Origin: UPXZ01 sp964498765
GTDB taxonomy: Bacteria; Bacteroidota; Bacteroidia; Bacteroidales; Paludibacteraceae
Reading direction: 5' to 3'
NCBI GenBank assembly: GCA_964498765.1
Contig: CAZCIU010000010.1
Location: 1-56,740, forward strand
DNA: 56,740 nucleotides
Shown here: positions 49,601 to 55,551 of the stretch, in pieces
Layout of the letters: every line of letters starts with the position of its first letter
How positions within the stretch are numbered: position 1 is the stretch's first letter
The notes under the pieces: model-generated
The model's input: only the letters and a program-made list of their open reading frames with translations
Databases searched by the model: none
What the model was told of the DNA's origin: nothing
Made by a program: the position numbers and the translations under genes

Positions 49601-50323
49601 CTTTCTGCTTCATTTAACTATAATAGTCTGAATACGTTAAGTATTACCGTTACAAAAATTTCAGATACTGAATTTGAAATTGGAAATTTGAGGGCGGTTC
49701 TTGGTAACATTACCGGAAATTATTCTGTTTCGGTAGAAACTTCTGTACTGCAAAAGCACAACAGCGGCAAATCAGGTGAACTAAACACAACTGTAAGCTG
49801 GGCGCTGCAAGTGAATAAAGCTCCTAACGCCAACGCCGGAAATCATCAGACTGTAGATGCCGGAGAAACAGTGACTCTAAATGGAGCAAATTCATTTGAT
49901 GCCGACGGCGACGCTATTTCATACCAATGGATTGCTCCGTTTGGTATTGTGTTGAATGATTATTCGGCGGCAAATCCAACTTTCATTGCACCTGATTACA
50001 GTGTTGATTTAGTATTTACGCTAATTGTAAACGACGGGAAAGTCAATTCTACCGGTTCGGATGTAGTTGTGTCTGTACGCCCTACTCCTACAGCGATACA
50101 AACGACATTACATGACCTGAAAATTTATCCAAATCCCGCAATAGACTTTATTAAAATTCACGGTTTGCTTGAAAAGAGTGAAGTTATACTAATTGATATG
50201 ACAGGGCAGATAGTAATGAAAAAAGAAATTCTACCCGACGAATTGCTCAGCATAAATGCATTGAAAAAAGGAATGTATCTGGTAAAAGTAAAAGATACAA
50301 TTGTAAAATTGATAGTGAAATAG
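40631..50323 (+). CDS. Giant (3230-residue) multidomain secreted protein with cohesin-like, CARDB, Calx-beta, PKD and T9SS sorting domains
   Basis: Order of parts by residue: signal peptide 1-30; cohesin-like 31-160; Big2-like 167-239; cohesin-like 240-363; Fn3-like 365-458 (LSWQSALNAKNYQLFLW); CARDB 460-581 and 585-703; four Calx-beta repeats 708-1123 (TVTIPANAASTPFFIQAIDN, ending in ITDNE/IDDD/VDND); CARDB 1125-1243; Ig-like and DUF11-like sandwiches 1247-1553; carboxypeptidase-regulatory-like domain 1557-1643 (GYTDAGDGTF-type loop: GFTGSDGTFMTGEIPEGHY); a sandwich to 1757; a Gly-rich linker 1803-1845; a Cys-rich segment 1850-1920; a helical domain about 1925-2100; a conserved beta region 2108-2510 (VIPAELALMIHNEGFGEARN); several Big_5/SbsA-like Ig domains 2524-3060; PKD 3062-3153 (ANAGNHQTVDAGETVTLNG); T9SS type A sorting domain 3156-3230 (LKIYPNPAIDFIKIHG). 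It is a surface or extracellular scaffold/adhesin. No catalytic domain was recognised. It is translationally coupled to the beta-helix gene upstream. Confidence 0.87.
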   Translation: MKKIIKKSNIIICFVLLSTAILSMSNLSAQPIAFGIESKTVNDRDTFTVAVNATSDLAGQGIYSFKFTLAYNTTYLEYLGIESTGSVLNTWGMPTANTPSSGRIAIAGAGTTPLSGSGELFFLKFAAKQPNWSLSLSSVAAESFLNEGSPAIAISPGYITVSALPMPSIYPNSGLLFVGDELQMTASGGVQPYTFHSVNPAVASISAGGKVTTVSAGNTKIYVEDANGNRATTSGVIDVRGIRLKVEPTPTTIQENFYLPITIETASNTPVYSGSFELTYPANGIQGIVSDVQQGDFPISVQTNVSNNRTVVSFASATPINGTGILCRVGMKAIGSGTFTVNIQNSKFNENLLSFNTSGTVSSTCEPTVAVTGLLPENGKTDVASAINLSWQSALNAKNYQLFLWKEGETMPSTPFRSSISGTSTNISNLEPAAKYFWKIVSVNECSSVESVTQSFTVVGRSDLMVENVQIPTNLESGSEFTVSFTVKNIGQISTGTAQWRDAVYISTSPNFNDSKTLLTRLYNVTQLGVNESYTQTYKVKMPSEYSGEYYIHVYTDDYSNVTELLENNNTAAGNNTITVAIMPFPDILVKNIHAVENQLIPGDSITIQWQVENIGNTAGLGGWRERVTLVPASGQRVQLSPNPISNTDIEVNETINRSVKFRVPTTLNFSGSAQIEVELLPSTSLVEKSGTQANNKAVSAGTVSAESKLFLNISTNSLPENSTNDVRVVISRSGNFGMELTVSLSSLPAGNITVPATVTIPANAASTPFFIQAIDNNVVDGNRLVTINASASGYTSALGNIEITDNEAAVLQAQLDKTTANEGETLQLTITRNLISADPLTVYISTDKSNQWTFINAATIPANQASVTVPVNVTNDNIPEINSQATLIVSSSGFTTGNVSATIIDDDLPQFTFTLQNDTISEGAGVYATYGIITRQSGEGQYKISLSSSLPNALIIPNSFTLPAGTNELKFNIGAVDNLLVDGFRTVEITAAAFLSSCNCTANTLGNGVAKTSLVIVDNDGPTLSASVNPISIYEGRVNGGVLKVTRNTPATEALDIFITHDQPNEAQIETFATIPAGQSAVEIPITTLNDGVQDGNKLVNITVNATGFYPGISYFYVTDLNKPDYELTGVNVNSTTVLAGGSIQVSGKLHNKGYLLAPIGSSIGFYLTESKFLKETDEAIGTYQSTTSIAIGDSISFMQTIMLPKKTGTFYLYAKANPQSSTNELVYSNNVAEPISITIQPEYTATATVVPKQLLPNNAVTISGTATKIGGQPAVNSPVDVYILNNGTRRIISAMTDGSGNYTAQFVSQNESGHYGVGACYPGEKTQTAMDEFDILGKVRTSKDHIVWLTKKGIPLSGTIQIRNTSNIALHNVKIEALLNPTGFSISSNTIPILEGNATADFNITVTGSSATEVRDYLKIPLIVSSDENTELSLTAFYFCQELQSALITNPASINTTMTKGYSKVFELVVRNNGAGETGKTVVEIPKTPFMRLISGDTIDNIKPNGEAKVILEFTPTEDMPLNTPFSGGLSIKPTHGNSITVPYKIDHVSDFKGSLNIIAKDEFSYNTVEKPNLANAHVTVRHPYSGAMLAEGFTGSDGTFMTGEIPEGHYTVTVEAEKHEGWRGTVLVEAGKTVNKTIFLSYKAITYTWEVIRTEIEDEYKIDLIMEFETNVPKPVVVMEMPDSMPQLVGDEIYSFLVTVTNKGLITARDYEIFFPTSDPEYEFITNFTKSDLLAQQAIQIPVIFKRRVSAGGSQGIPGMMRATTSSGNCRDFVQDVHWFECGPDNQYQQGQKLFTFSGRSCPGGGIPSYGGGGGGSAYPSMGGGTGGGTGGAYSSGGGSMPVMTPLGCKETECLINILKTISDCYPIAKGVKMAAKMPNCLRKIAKGGIKKMKCLKGPLDCVETIIETVESCYEPFMNAVGGSSGMKRYQGAPMQKLMSGTTNSNDDYLLSQFLLLNEAARYNKAYGKLIKLYFGDLELLDRENMEDFHAEVSQITQYDAKFSSEDITRIKTVLASSDIQPSEIDYFTSRWNRTMDAYQSNVFASNEVYHDIIDKDSTEFYSDIYDEVIDFALNNGFYSPADMSVTVIENIYEEMTKKQTAICASVTIQISQRLVMTREAFEGTLTINNGSDAGAMKNISLDIEIKNSKGEIRNDLFQINQKALDILTGIDGNGELGANKKGSVTLLFIPTKNAAPEVPESYSFGGTFSYLDPSTGLTVTNQLFPVTLDVNPSPELHLHYFMQRDILGDDPLTEKIEPVIPAELALMIHNEGFGEARNVRVESAQPEIIENEKGLAIHFELIGSNFNGQPMQLGVTDIDFGNIPPKKTAIGQWWLTSNLLGHFVSYKTNVVHTSSYGNPDLSLVSGATLHELIRSVDAYTHTDNSDDFLINEILDAQDTPDMIYLSNGEKIEVGKATSMSLVSGISPPNYEAEIAVSPMLFGWNYGKMNDPGNGNYLIKSVTRKSDNFVLPGQNVWLTHVTLPDAGDPIYENKLHFLDHFEDAQPENYIIRFAPKPTNTPKIINIYGVPTAVTGTAVTSLDVEFDQDINESTFTYEDLILRLQGGENIIDNTVTITKITPKRFTIDLGNATSGDGYYVLNIINTGISSSDGVYGAEDKQTAWTQFVHAPSVVEFIGLPQNNIGASFDEIQIRFNRAIIPSTLTTNLFTMEKDGVSVTIDSIQITPVDDEKMLFRISGLGSSMLLDGSYTFNIDLTQIKSDENVSGLITQTVGWVVDTTAPAVVSVDRISNGGYDNQHTASVDLKFNEKVIGFGISSIELWKDGAQQPLSQLNINMKDSVTFTLSEFRMLTYHEGEYTLKIKLFTLSDNAGNYGSGIHEVTWVVDRSLPSAITNLRITPDLGYSPNDGITTDGNLKVAMQVNQGNSRVQIYQNISGDKRMIADVENVSVGNLEVPVNMEVYGSSVLEAYCIDQFGNSIVTELPIYIDRQPLNVSSTLTATNALTRQPDSIRIVFSDKLLDEQKIKQALSASFNYNSLNTLSITVTKISDTEFEIGNLRAVLGNITGNYSVSVETSVLQKHNSGKSGELNTTVSWALQVNKAPNANAGNHQTVDAGETVTLNGANSFDADGDAISYQWIAPFGIVLNDYSAANPTFIAPDYSVDLVFTLIVNDGKVNSTGSDVVVSVRPTPTAIQTTLHDLKIYPNPAIDFIKIHGLLEKSEVILIDMTGQIVMKKEILPDELLSINALKKGMYLVKVKDTIVKLIVK

Positions 50324-50342
50324 TAGAAGTTGTTTTTGTTTC

Positions 50343-50380
50343 GAAAGCGAAAGTGTAGTAAATACAGCACTTTCGCTTTC
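50343..50380 (+). terminator. Terminator-like hairpin after the giant gene
   Basis: Perfect 13-base arms GAAAGCGAAAGTG (50343-50355) and CACTTTCGCTTTC (50368-50380), starting 20 bases past the stop. The downstream T-run is weak (TTCAT), but the stem is strong. Confidence 0.7.
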
Positions 50381-50404
50381 TTCATAAATATTCGACACAA
50401 AATA

Positions 50405-50435
50405 TTGTGTGTTTCTAAAATATGTCGTATATTTG
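50405..50435 (+). promoter_or_regulatory. Promoter of rplU-rpmA
   Basis: A TTG at 50405-50407, a 20-base spacer and TATATTTG at 50428-50435 match the Bacteroidota -33/-7 pattern (TTTG-N19-21-TAnnTTTG) well. It leaves a leader of about 85 bases before the rplU ATG. Confidence 0.65.
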
Positions 50436-50463
50436 CACGCTCAATTCGAATGGGGTAAAATCA

Positions 50464-50475
50464 AGCAGCACTGCT
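50464..50475 (+). promoter_or_regulatory. Small hairpin in the rplU leader
   Basis: AGCAG-CA-CTGCT is a perfect inverted repeat inside the short leader. Ribosomal protein operons are often controlled by leader RNA structures that bind their own product, so this could be part of one. I do not recognise a known leader family. Confidence 0.3.
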
Positions 50476-50526
50476 CAACGTTAGAGTATCTCACCTCACC
50501 GATGTAATCTCAAAATAAAAAATTGA

Positions 50527-50841
50527 ATGTACGCAATTGTAGAAATCTTGGGTCAACAATTTAAAGTTGAACAAGGAAAAAAACTGTTCGTTCACCGTAT
50601 GAACGAAGCCGAAAGAGGCTCAACAGTAGAATTTGACAAAGTGCTTTTAGTTGACAATGGTGGTGCCGTAACAGTAGGTGCTCCGGTTGTAGAAGGCGCA
50701 AAAGTAGTTTGCGAAGTAGTTTCGCACGTGAGAGGTGAAAAAGTAATCGTTTTCCACAAAAAACGCCGCAAAGGTTACCGCAAACGCAACGGTCACCGTC
50801 AGGACTTCACCGAATTAACAATTAAAGAAATAGTAGCTTAA
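50527..50841 (+). CDS. rplU: 50S ribosomal protein L21
   Basis: A 104-residue L21, full length. It begins MYAIVEILGQQFKVEQGKK and contains FDKVLLVDNGGAVTVGAPVV and the basic RNA-binding tail KVIVFHKKRRKGYRKRNGHR. It binds 23S rRNA in the large subunit. It precedes rpmA by 20 bases, the near-universal L21-L27 pair. Confidence 0.98.
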   Translation: MYAIVEILGQQFKVEQGKKLFVHRMNEAERGSTVEFDKVLLVDNGGAVTVGAPVVEGAKVVCEVVSHVRGEKVIVFHKKRRKGYRKRNGHRQDFTELTIKEIVA

Positions 50842-50861
50842 CCGATAAAACTTAGAAGAAA

Positions 50862-51128
50862 ATGGCACATAAGAAAGGACAAGGTAGTTCACATAACGGT
50901 CGTGAATCGGAAAGCAAACGACTTGGTGTAAAAATCTTTGGCGGACAGTTCGCTAAAGCTGGTAATATCATTGTACGTCAGCGTGGAACTCAACACCACC
51001 CGGGAGCTAACATGGGTATCGGCAAAGACCATACTTTGTTTGCTTTGATTGACGGAACAGTAGAGTTCAGAAAAAAGAAAGACAACAGATCTTATGTTTC
51101 GATCGTTCCACTGGAAAACGCGAATTAA
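50862..51128 (+). CDS. rpmA: 50S ribosomal protein L27
   Basis: An 88-residue L27. The N-terminus MAHKKGQGSSHNGRESESKR reaches toward the peptidyl-transferase centre. The HHPGANMGIGKDHTLFALIDG stretch is family-typical. The product starts directly with the mature MAHKKG form, so the cleaved N-terminal extension known in Firmicutes is absent. A terminator hairpin follows at 51149-51182. Confidence 0.98.
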   Translation: MAHKKGQGSSHNGRESESKRLGVKIFGGQFAKAGNIIVRQRGTQHHPGANMGIGKDHTLFALIDGTVEFRKKKDNRSYVSIVPLENAN

Positions 51129-51148
51129 AATAAGACTGAAACGAATAG

Positions 51149-51182
51149 AAAAATCTCTTGCATCATTTTGTAGGAGATTTTT
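51149..51182 (+). terminator. Terminator after rpmA
   Basis: Arms AAAAATCTC (51149-51157) and GAGATTTTT (51174-51182) with a 16-base loop, followed by more T. It ends the rplU-rpmA transcript. Confidence 0.65.
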
Positions 51183-51259
51183 TGTTTTAAAAAAACCAGA
51201 GCAAAATGCCAAAGATTAAAACTTTGAAATAAACTCACGAGAGAGTGATAAGTTTTTTG

Positions 51260-51267
51260 TAACTTTG
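51260..51267 (+). promoter_or_regulatory. Likely serS -7 element
   Basis: TAACTTTG fits TAnnTTTG, 45 bases before the serS ATG. No well spaced -33 element is seen. Confidence 0.5.
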
Positions 51268-51312
51268 TGCTTTGCAAAACAAGAATAAGAAAAAACAGAA
51301 AATCAAAATAAT

Positions 51313-52584
51313 ATGCTGACACTTAAGTACATTACAGAAAATACCGAAGAAGTTATTGAGCGTTTAGCCAAAAAACATTTTAACGGAGCTGAAATCATCA
51401 ACGACATTGTAGAACTGGACGAACGCCGCAAAATCACACAAACTGCAGCTGATAATTTTGCTGCGGAGCTGAATGCGCTTTCCAAAGAAATCGGGATGCT
51501 TTTCAAACAAGGCAAACAGGCTGAAGCCAACGAAGCAAAAGAGAAAACCATCGTTTTGAAGGAAAATGTGAGCCGACTTTCTGAGCAACGGGATGAAATA
51601 GAGCAAAAATTAAATGATTTGCTTGTACAAGTTCCAAACCTGCCTCACAGCAGTGTGCCGGAAGGAAAACACGCGGAAGATAACGTCATAGAACGAAGTG
51701 GCGGCACTGTTCCAAAGCTGCACAGCGAAGCTGTTCCGCATTGGGATTTAGCAAAAAAATACGATTTGATTGATTTTGAATTGGGCGTGAAAATTACCGG
51801 AGCAGGCTTCCCTGTTTATAAAGGTAAAGGTGCCCGTCTGCAACGCGCTTTGATTAACTTTTTCCTGGATAACGCACGCGATGCCGGATATCTGGAAGTG
51901 CAACCACCTTACGTAGTTAATGCCGCTTCAGGTTACGGGACCGGTCAACTTCCGGACAAAGAAGGACAAATGTATCATGCACAATTGGATGATTTGTACT
52001 TAATCCCAACCGCCGAAGTTCCGGTAACGAATATCTACCGCGATGTAATTCTGAATGAAGAAGATCTACCTATTAAAAACACGGCTTATTCGGCTTGTTT
52101 CCGTCGTGAGGCGGGTTCTTACGGAAAAGATGTGCGCGGACTAAACCGTCTGCACCAATTCGACAAAGTAGAAATTGTGCGCATCGACACGCCGGAGCAT
52201 TCTTACGAATCGCTGACTGAAATGGTGAATTATGTACAAGGTCTGGTGGAAAAACTGGAACTTCCATGGCGTATTCTCCGACTTTGTGGAGGTGATATGA
52301 GTTTTACTTCGGCTCTTACTTTTGACTTTGAAGTATTTTCTGCCGCGCAGGAACGCTGGCTGGAAGTAAGTTCGGTATCCAATTTTGAAAGCTACCAAGC
52401 TAACCGCCTGAAATGCCGCTACCGTGCAGATGGTAAGAAAACTGAACTTTGCCACACACTAAACGGAAGTGCATTGGCTCTGCCAAGAATTGTAGCTGCT
52501 CTGCTTGAAAACAATCAAACTCCGGAAGGTATTCGCATTCCAAAAGCTTTAGTGCCTTATACTGGATTTGAGATGATTGATTAA
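51313..52584 (+). CDS. serS: Serine--tRNA ligase
   Basis: A 423-residue class II synthetase that charges tRNA-Ser and tRNA-Sec. The N-terminal long coiled-coil arm (residues about 28-105) binds the tRNA. Class II motifs are visible: motif 2 in FRREAGSYGKDVRGLNRLHQ (about 263-282) and motif 3 in NGSALALPRIVAALLENNQ (about 383-401). The TAEVP serine-pocket motif (LIPTAEVPVTNIYRD) is intact. Length is normal. The next gene's reading frame begins within or just after its stop. Confidence 0.97.
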   Translation: MLTLKYITENTEEVIERLAKKHFNGAEIINDIVELDERRKITQTAADNFAAELNALSKEIGMLFKQGKQAEANEAKEKTIVLKENVSRLSEQRDEIEQKLNDLLVQVPNLPHSSVPEGKHAEDNVIERSGGTVPKLHSEAVPHWDLAKKYDLIDFELGVKITGAGFPVYKGKGARLQRALINFFLDNARDAGYLEVQPPYVVNAASGYGTGQLPDKEGQMYHAQLDDLYLIPTAEVPVTNIYRDVILNEEDLPIKNTAYSACFRREAGSYGKDVRGLNRLHQFDKVEIVRIDTPEHSYESLTEMVNYVQGLVEKLELPWRILRLCGGDMSFTSALTFDFEVFSAAQERWLEVSSVSNFESYQANRLKCRYRADGKKTELCHTLNGSALALPRIVAALLENNQTPEGIRIPKALVPYTGFEMID

Positions 52585-52597
52585 TTCGACTTTCAAA

Positions 52598-53239
52598 ATG
52601 AATCTCTCATCAAAAGCTTCAAGCATTCTAAGCCAGATTACCGATAACACTAAACTTGGTGATTTAAGGAAAATTGCCAAGGAAATAAAAAAGGATCATC
52701 AGCTGGCTATGGAACTTTGGGCTACTGGAAGTTTTTTGCCGAGGCAGCTTTCCATTTTAATAATGGACAATAAAGAGCTTTCGCAAGATGATATTGACAA
52801 ACTTGACAAGGACATCCAGACACATTCTTTTGATGAACGAAATCATTTAATCGACTGGTTAATGGCAAATCAGCTGACTAAGAATAAGAACATAATTAGC
52901 CTGATAAAAACCTGGGAAAACAGCCCTTCTTCTCTTCAACGACGAGTTTTTTGGTATTATCAGGGCAGATTGAGATGGGTTGGACAAGTCCCGCCTGAAA
53001 ATACGGAATATTTGCTCAATACCATTGAAAATAGAATAGTCACCGAAGCACCTGAAGTTCAATGGGCAATGAATTTTACAGCAGGTTGGATCGGCGTTTA
53101 TGATAAAAAGCACCGAAATCGATGTGTTGAACTTGGAGAAAGGATCGGACTATATAAAGGGAAAGCAGTTTCAAAAGGATGTACACCGGAATATTTACCG
53201 GAATTTATTTCGATAGAAAGCACTAAACGGAATTTATAA
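52598..53239 (+). CDS. DNA alkylation repair protein, AlkD-like HEAT-repeat fold
   Basis: A 213-residue all-helical protein resembling AlkD-type DNA glycosylases, which remove alkylated bases by clamping DNA with HEAT-like repeats. Helical pairs such as TKLGDLRKIAKEIKKDHQLA and LAMELWATGSFLPRQLSILI match the family N-terminus. The later WAMNFTAGWIGVYD replaces the usual catalytic-Asp region and may or may not keep activity. I chose the ATG at 52598 because the longer frame from 52577 starts inside serS. A spacing of 13 bases from the serS stop suggests read-through transcription. A strong hairpin follows. Confidence 0.75.
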   Translation: MNLSSKASSILSQITDNTKLGDLRKIAKEIKKDHQLAMELWATGSFLPRQLSILIMDNKELSQDDIDKLDKDIQTHSFDERNHLIDWLMANQLTKNKNIISLIKTWENSPSSLQRRVFWYYQGRLRWVGQVPPENTEYLLNTIENRIVTEAPEVQWAMNFTAGWIGVYDKKHRNRCVELGERIGLYKGKAVSKGCTPEYLPEFISIESTKRNL

Positions 53240-53280
53240 ATTTCAGTCCATCTCTACTAATTTCAAAAAAACAATTACTA

Positions 53281-53306
53281 CAAAATGCGGAAACTTCCGC
53301 ATTTTG
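53281..53306 (+). terminator. Terminator after the AlkD-like gene
   Basis: CAAAATGCGGAA-AC-TTCCGCATTTTG is a perfect 12-base inverted repeat followed by CTTTTT. Its TGCGG/CCGCA core recurs in the terminator at 54727. Confidence 0.8.
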
Positions 53307-53337
53307 CTTTTTAAATTTCTTTGTACTTATTGAGTAT

Positions 53338-53368
53338 TTGCATTTTTCGATAAAATGGTTTACTTTCA
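53338..53368 (+). promoter_or_regulatory. Possible promoter for the DUF6265/YCII gene
   Basis: A TTG at 53338-53340, a 20-base spacer and TACTTTCA at 53361-53368 resemble the -33/-7 pair with one mismatch in the -7 element. It lies about 36 bases before the ATG. Confidence 0.35.
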
Positions 53369-53404
53369 CAACGATTTTTTCATTAATTAATAAAACATCA
53401 AATT

Positions 53405-54259
53405 ATGAGAATAACAATAATTCTACTAAGCGTGGTTTTCTCACTCACTTTATCTTCACAAGAAATGCCTAATTTCCTTCAAGGTACATGGAAAATGGAG
53501 AACGAGGAACTTTACGAGCATTGGGATAAATTAAATGTTAACTCAATGCGTGGTTTCGCTTATTCATTAAAAGATGGGCAAATGCATGTTTTTGAGCATT
53601 TGGAAATTTCGAAGAAGAAAAACAAATTGACATTATCTGCTGCTGTTCAAGGCCAAAATGATGGGAAAACGATTGAGTTCAAGCAAACTAAATCGGGGGA
53701 AACTGTTGTTTTTGAAAATCCAAAACACGATATGCCAAACAAGATTGAGTACACAAAACTCAATGAAAATGAATTGCAGGTACGACTTTCAGGTAATAAC
53801 AATAAGCAGTTTGCCTATAAATTAATAAAGCAGCATCAGCAAACTCAACCCAAGGATTCTACCATCAAAAATCCTAATTATGATGCGAATTTGGCTCAAA
53901 AACTGGGCGGTGACGACTTTGGAATGAAAGGTTTTATTTTGGTATTGCTTAAAACAGGCGCGAACAAAACTACCGACAGAGCGTTCATTAATGAGCAGTT
54001 CCGAGGTCACATGGAAAATATTAACCGACTGGTTGATGCCGGAAAAATGATTATTGCCGGACCGCTCGGAAAGAACGATAAGACTTATCGGGGCATCTTT
54101 ATTCTCAACGCCAACATGAACGAAGCCAAAGAACTGATGCAAACCGATCCTGCGATAAAAGAAGGCTTGCTCGATGTGGAACTTTACGACTGGTACGGCT
54201 CGGCTGCTTTGCCGGAATATCTGAAAGCATCTGACAAAATTTGGAAAACTAAACCCTAA
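53405..54259 (+). CDS. Exported fusion of a DUF6265-like domain and a YCII-like domain
   Basis: A 284-residue protein with a signal peptide (about 1-18, LSSQ). The N-terminal domain (20-140) is a lipocalin-like beta domain of the DUF6265 type: FLQGTWKMENEELYEHWDKL, then GQMHVFEHLEI and VVFENPKHDMPNKIEY. The C-terminal domain (about 172-265) resembles YCII: GFILVLLKTGANKT, HMENINRLVDAGKMIIAGPL, and RGIFILNANMNEAKELM. YCII proteins are dimeric ferredoxin-fold enzymes of poorly known function, normally cytoplasmic and stand-alone. Their presence behind a signal peptide is unusual. The pairing with a DUF1801 gene after 9 bases suggests a small two-gene unit. Confidence 0.78.
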   Translation: MRITIILLSVVFSLTLSSQEMPNFLQGTWKMENEELYEHWDKLNVNSMRGFAYSLKDGQMHVFEHLEISKKKNKLTLSAAVQGQNDGKTIEFKQTKSGETVVFENPKHDMPNKIEYTKLNENELQVRLSGNNNKQFAYKLIKQHQQTQPKDSTIKNPNYDANLAQKLGGDDFGMKGFILVLLKTGANKTTDRAFINEQFRGHMENINRLVDAGKMIIAGPLGKNDKTYRGIFILNANMNEAKELMQTDPAIKEGLLDVELYDWYGSAALPEYLKASDKIWKTKP

Positions 54260-54268
54260 CCACTCAAA

Positions 54269-54685
54269 ATGGCTGAACTGAAAACGAAAGAAACAAACGC
54301 AGATGTAAGTGAATTTATAGAAACATTTGCAAACAATGAACAGAAAAAACAGGATGCTTACGCACTCGTGAAACTGATGCAGGACTTCACTGGTTTCGAG
54401 CCCAAAATGTGGGGACCGAGCATCATCGGCTTTGGACAATATCATTACAAATATGCCAGTGGACACGAAGGTGACATGCCATTAGTTGGGTTTTCGCCAC
54501 GCAAAGCAGCCATTTCGCTGTATATCTTCGATGATGCTCCCGGACAGCGAGAACTCTTGGCGAAGTTGGGAAAACATAAAATGGGGAAAGCCTGTATTTA
54601 TGTGAACAAACTGGCTGACATCAACTTAGACATTGTTAAAGAACTGATTCGAACAAGCATTGAGTATATTCGTGAGAAATATTAG
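54269..54685 (+). CDS. DUF1801 domain protein
   Basis: A 138-residue protein of the DUF1801 (YdhG-like) group, alpha/beta proteins of unknown function. The usual landmarks are present: DVSEFIETFANNEQKKQDAY, FEPKMWGPSIIGFGQYHYKY and VGFSPRKAAISLYIF. There is no signal peptide, so it is cytoplasmic. It starts 9 bases after the preceding stop and is likely co-transcribed. It ends before a terminator at 54727. Confidence 0.85.
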   Translation: MAELKTKETNADVSEFIETFANNEQKKQDAYALVKLMQDFTGFEPKMWGPSIIGFGQYHYKYASGHEGDMPLVGFSPRKAAISLYIFDDAPGQRELLAKLGKHKMGKACIYVNKLADINLDIVKELIRTSIEYIREKY

Positions 54686-54726
54686 CCTGATTTATTATCT
54701 TTAAAATCAGAATAATTGCTTATTAT

Positions 54727-54752
54727 AATGCGGGAAATTTCCGCATTTTTTT
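54727..54752 (+). terminator. Terminator after the DUF1801 gene
   Basis: AATGCGGGAAATTTCCGCAT then TTTTTT. The stem is near-identical in core to the terminator at 53281, and the T-run is strong. Confidence 0.85.
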
Positions 54753-54826
54753 ATTTAAATACTTCTCACAAAAAATTAAAGACGCAAGAAAAACCAAAAA
54801 TAAATTCGTCGATAAAAGATTTTCTC

Positions 54827-54834
54827 TAATTTTG
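54827..54834 (+). promoter_or_regulatory. Likely -7 element for the two-component system
   Basis: TAATTTTG fits TAnnTTTG, 37 bases before the response-regulator ATG. Confidence 0.5.
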
Positions 54835-54871
54835 TAGAGCATAAATTTCCCAGTTAAACCCATCTATTCCT

Positions 54872-55549
54872 ATGAAAATTCTAATCGTTGAAGATAATCC
54901 TGCGCTGCTTGACCTAATACACTCGTCGCTCCAAAAAGAGTATTTTACGTGTGAGAAGGCTGTTGATTTTGCAATGGCAAACGAAAAAATTGCCGTGTAC
55001 CAGTACGATATTTTTGTTGTGGATATTAATTTGCCTGACGGCTCAGGACTGGATTTGATACGAAAGATGAAAAGCACGAATACGCAAACGGGTGTTATAG
55101 TAGTTTCGGCACGCGATTCGTTGGACAATAAAGTGGAAGGGTTGGAGCTGGGAGCCGATGATTATATGACCAAACCGTTTGATATGGCTGAATTGGTAGC
55201 TCGCATCAAATCGCTTATTCGGAGGCGGAATTTTGGTGGAAATTCGCTCGTTACTTTTGGCGATATCAGCATAAAAACGGATAGTCGTGAAGTTTTCGTG
55301 AACAATAATCCGGTGGATTTGACCAAAAGCGAGTACGATATTTTGCTGTTTTTTATCTCCAACCCCAATCGGGTCATTACCAAAGAAAGCATTGCCGAGC
55401 ATATTTGGGGTGACAATATGGATTTGGCTGACTCCTTTGATTTCATCTACTCGCACATCAAAAATCTGAGAAAAAAAATCACTTCCAATAAAACCGCCGA
55501 TCCTATAAAAGCTGTTTATGGCATTGGATATAAACTGAATACTGTGTAA
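54872..55549 (+). CDS. OmpR-family response regulator
   Basis: A 225-residue DNA-binding response regulator. The receiver domain (1-120) has the acidic pair in MKILIVEDNPALLDL, the phosphoacceptor Asp in IFVVDINLPDGSG (near residue 51), the Thr/Ser switch in VIVVSARDS and the Lys in DDYMTKPFDMAELVARI. The C-terminal winged helix (about 128-223) has LTKSEYDILLFFISNPNRVI and the final AVYGIGYKL. It is followed after 2 bases by its sensor kinase. What it controls cannot be told here. Confidence 0.95.
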   Translation: MKILIVEDNPALLDLIHSSLQKEYFTCEKAVDFAMANEKIAVYQYDIFVVDINLPDGSGLDLIRKMKSTNTQTGVIVVSARDSLDNKVEGLELGADDYMTKPFDMAELVARIKSLIRRRNFGGNSLVTFGDISIKTDSREVFVNNNPVDLTKSEYDILLFFISNPNRVITKESIAEHIWGDNMDLADSFDFIYSHIKNLRKKITSNKTADPIKAVYGIGYKLNTV

Positions 55550-55551
55550 AA

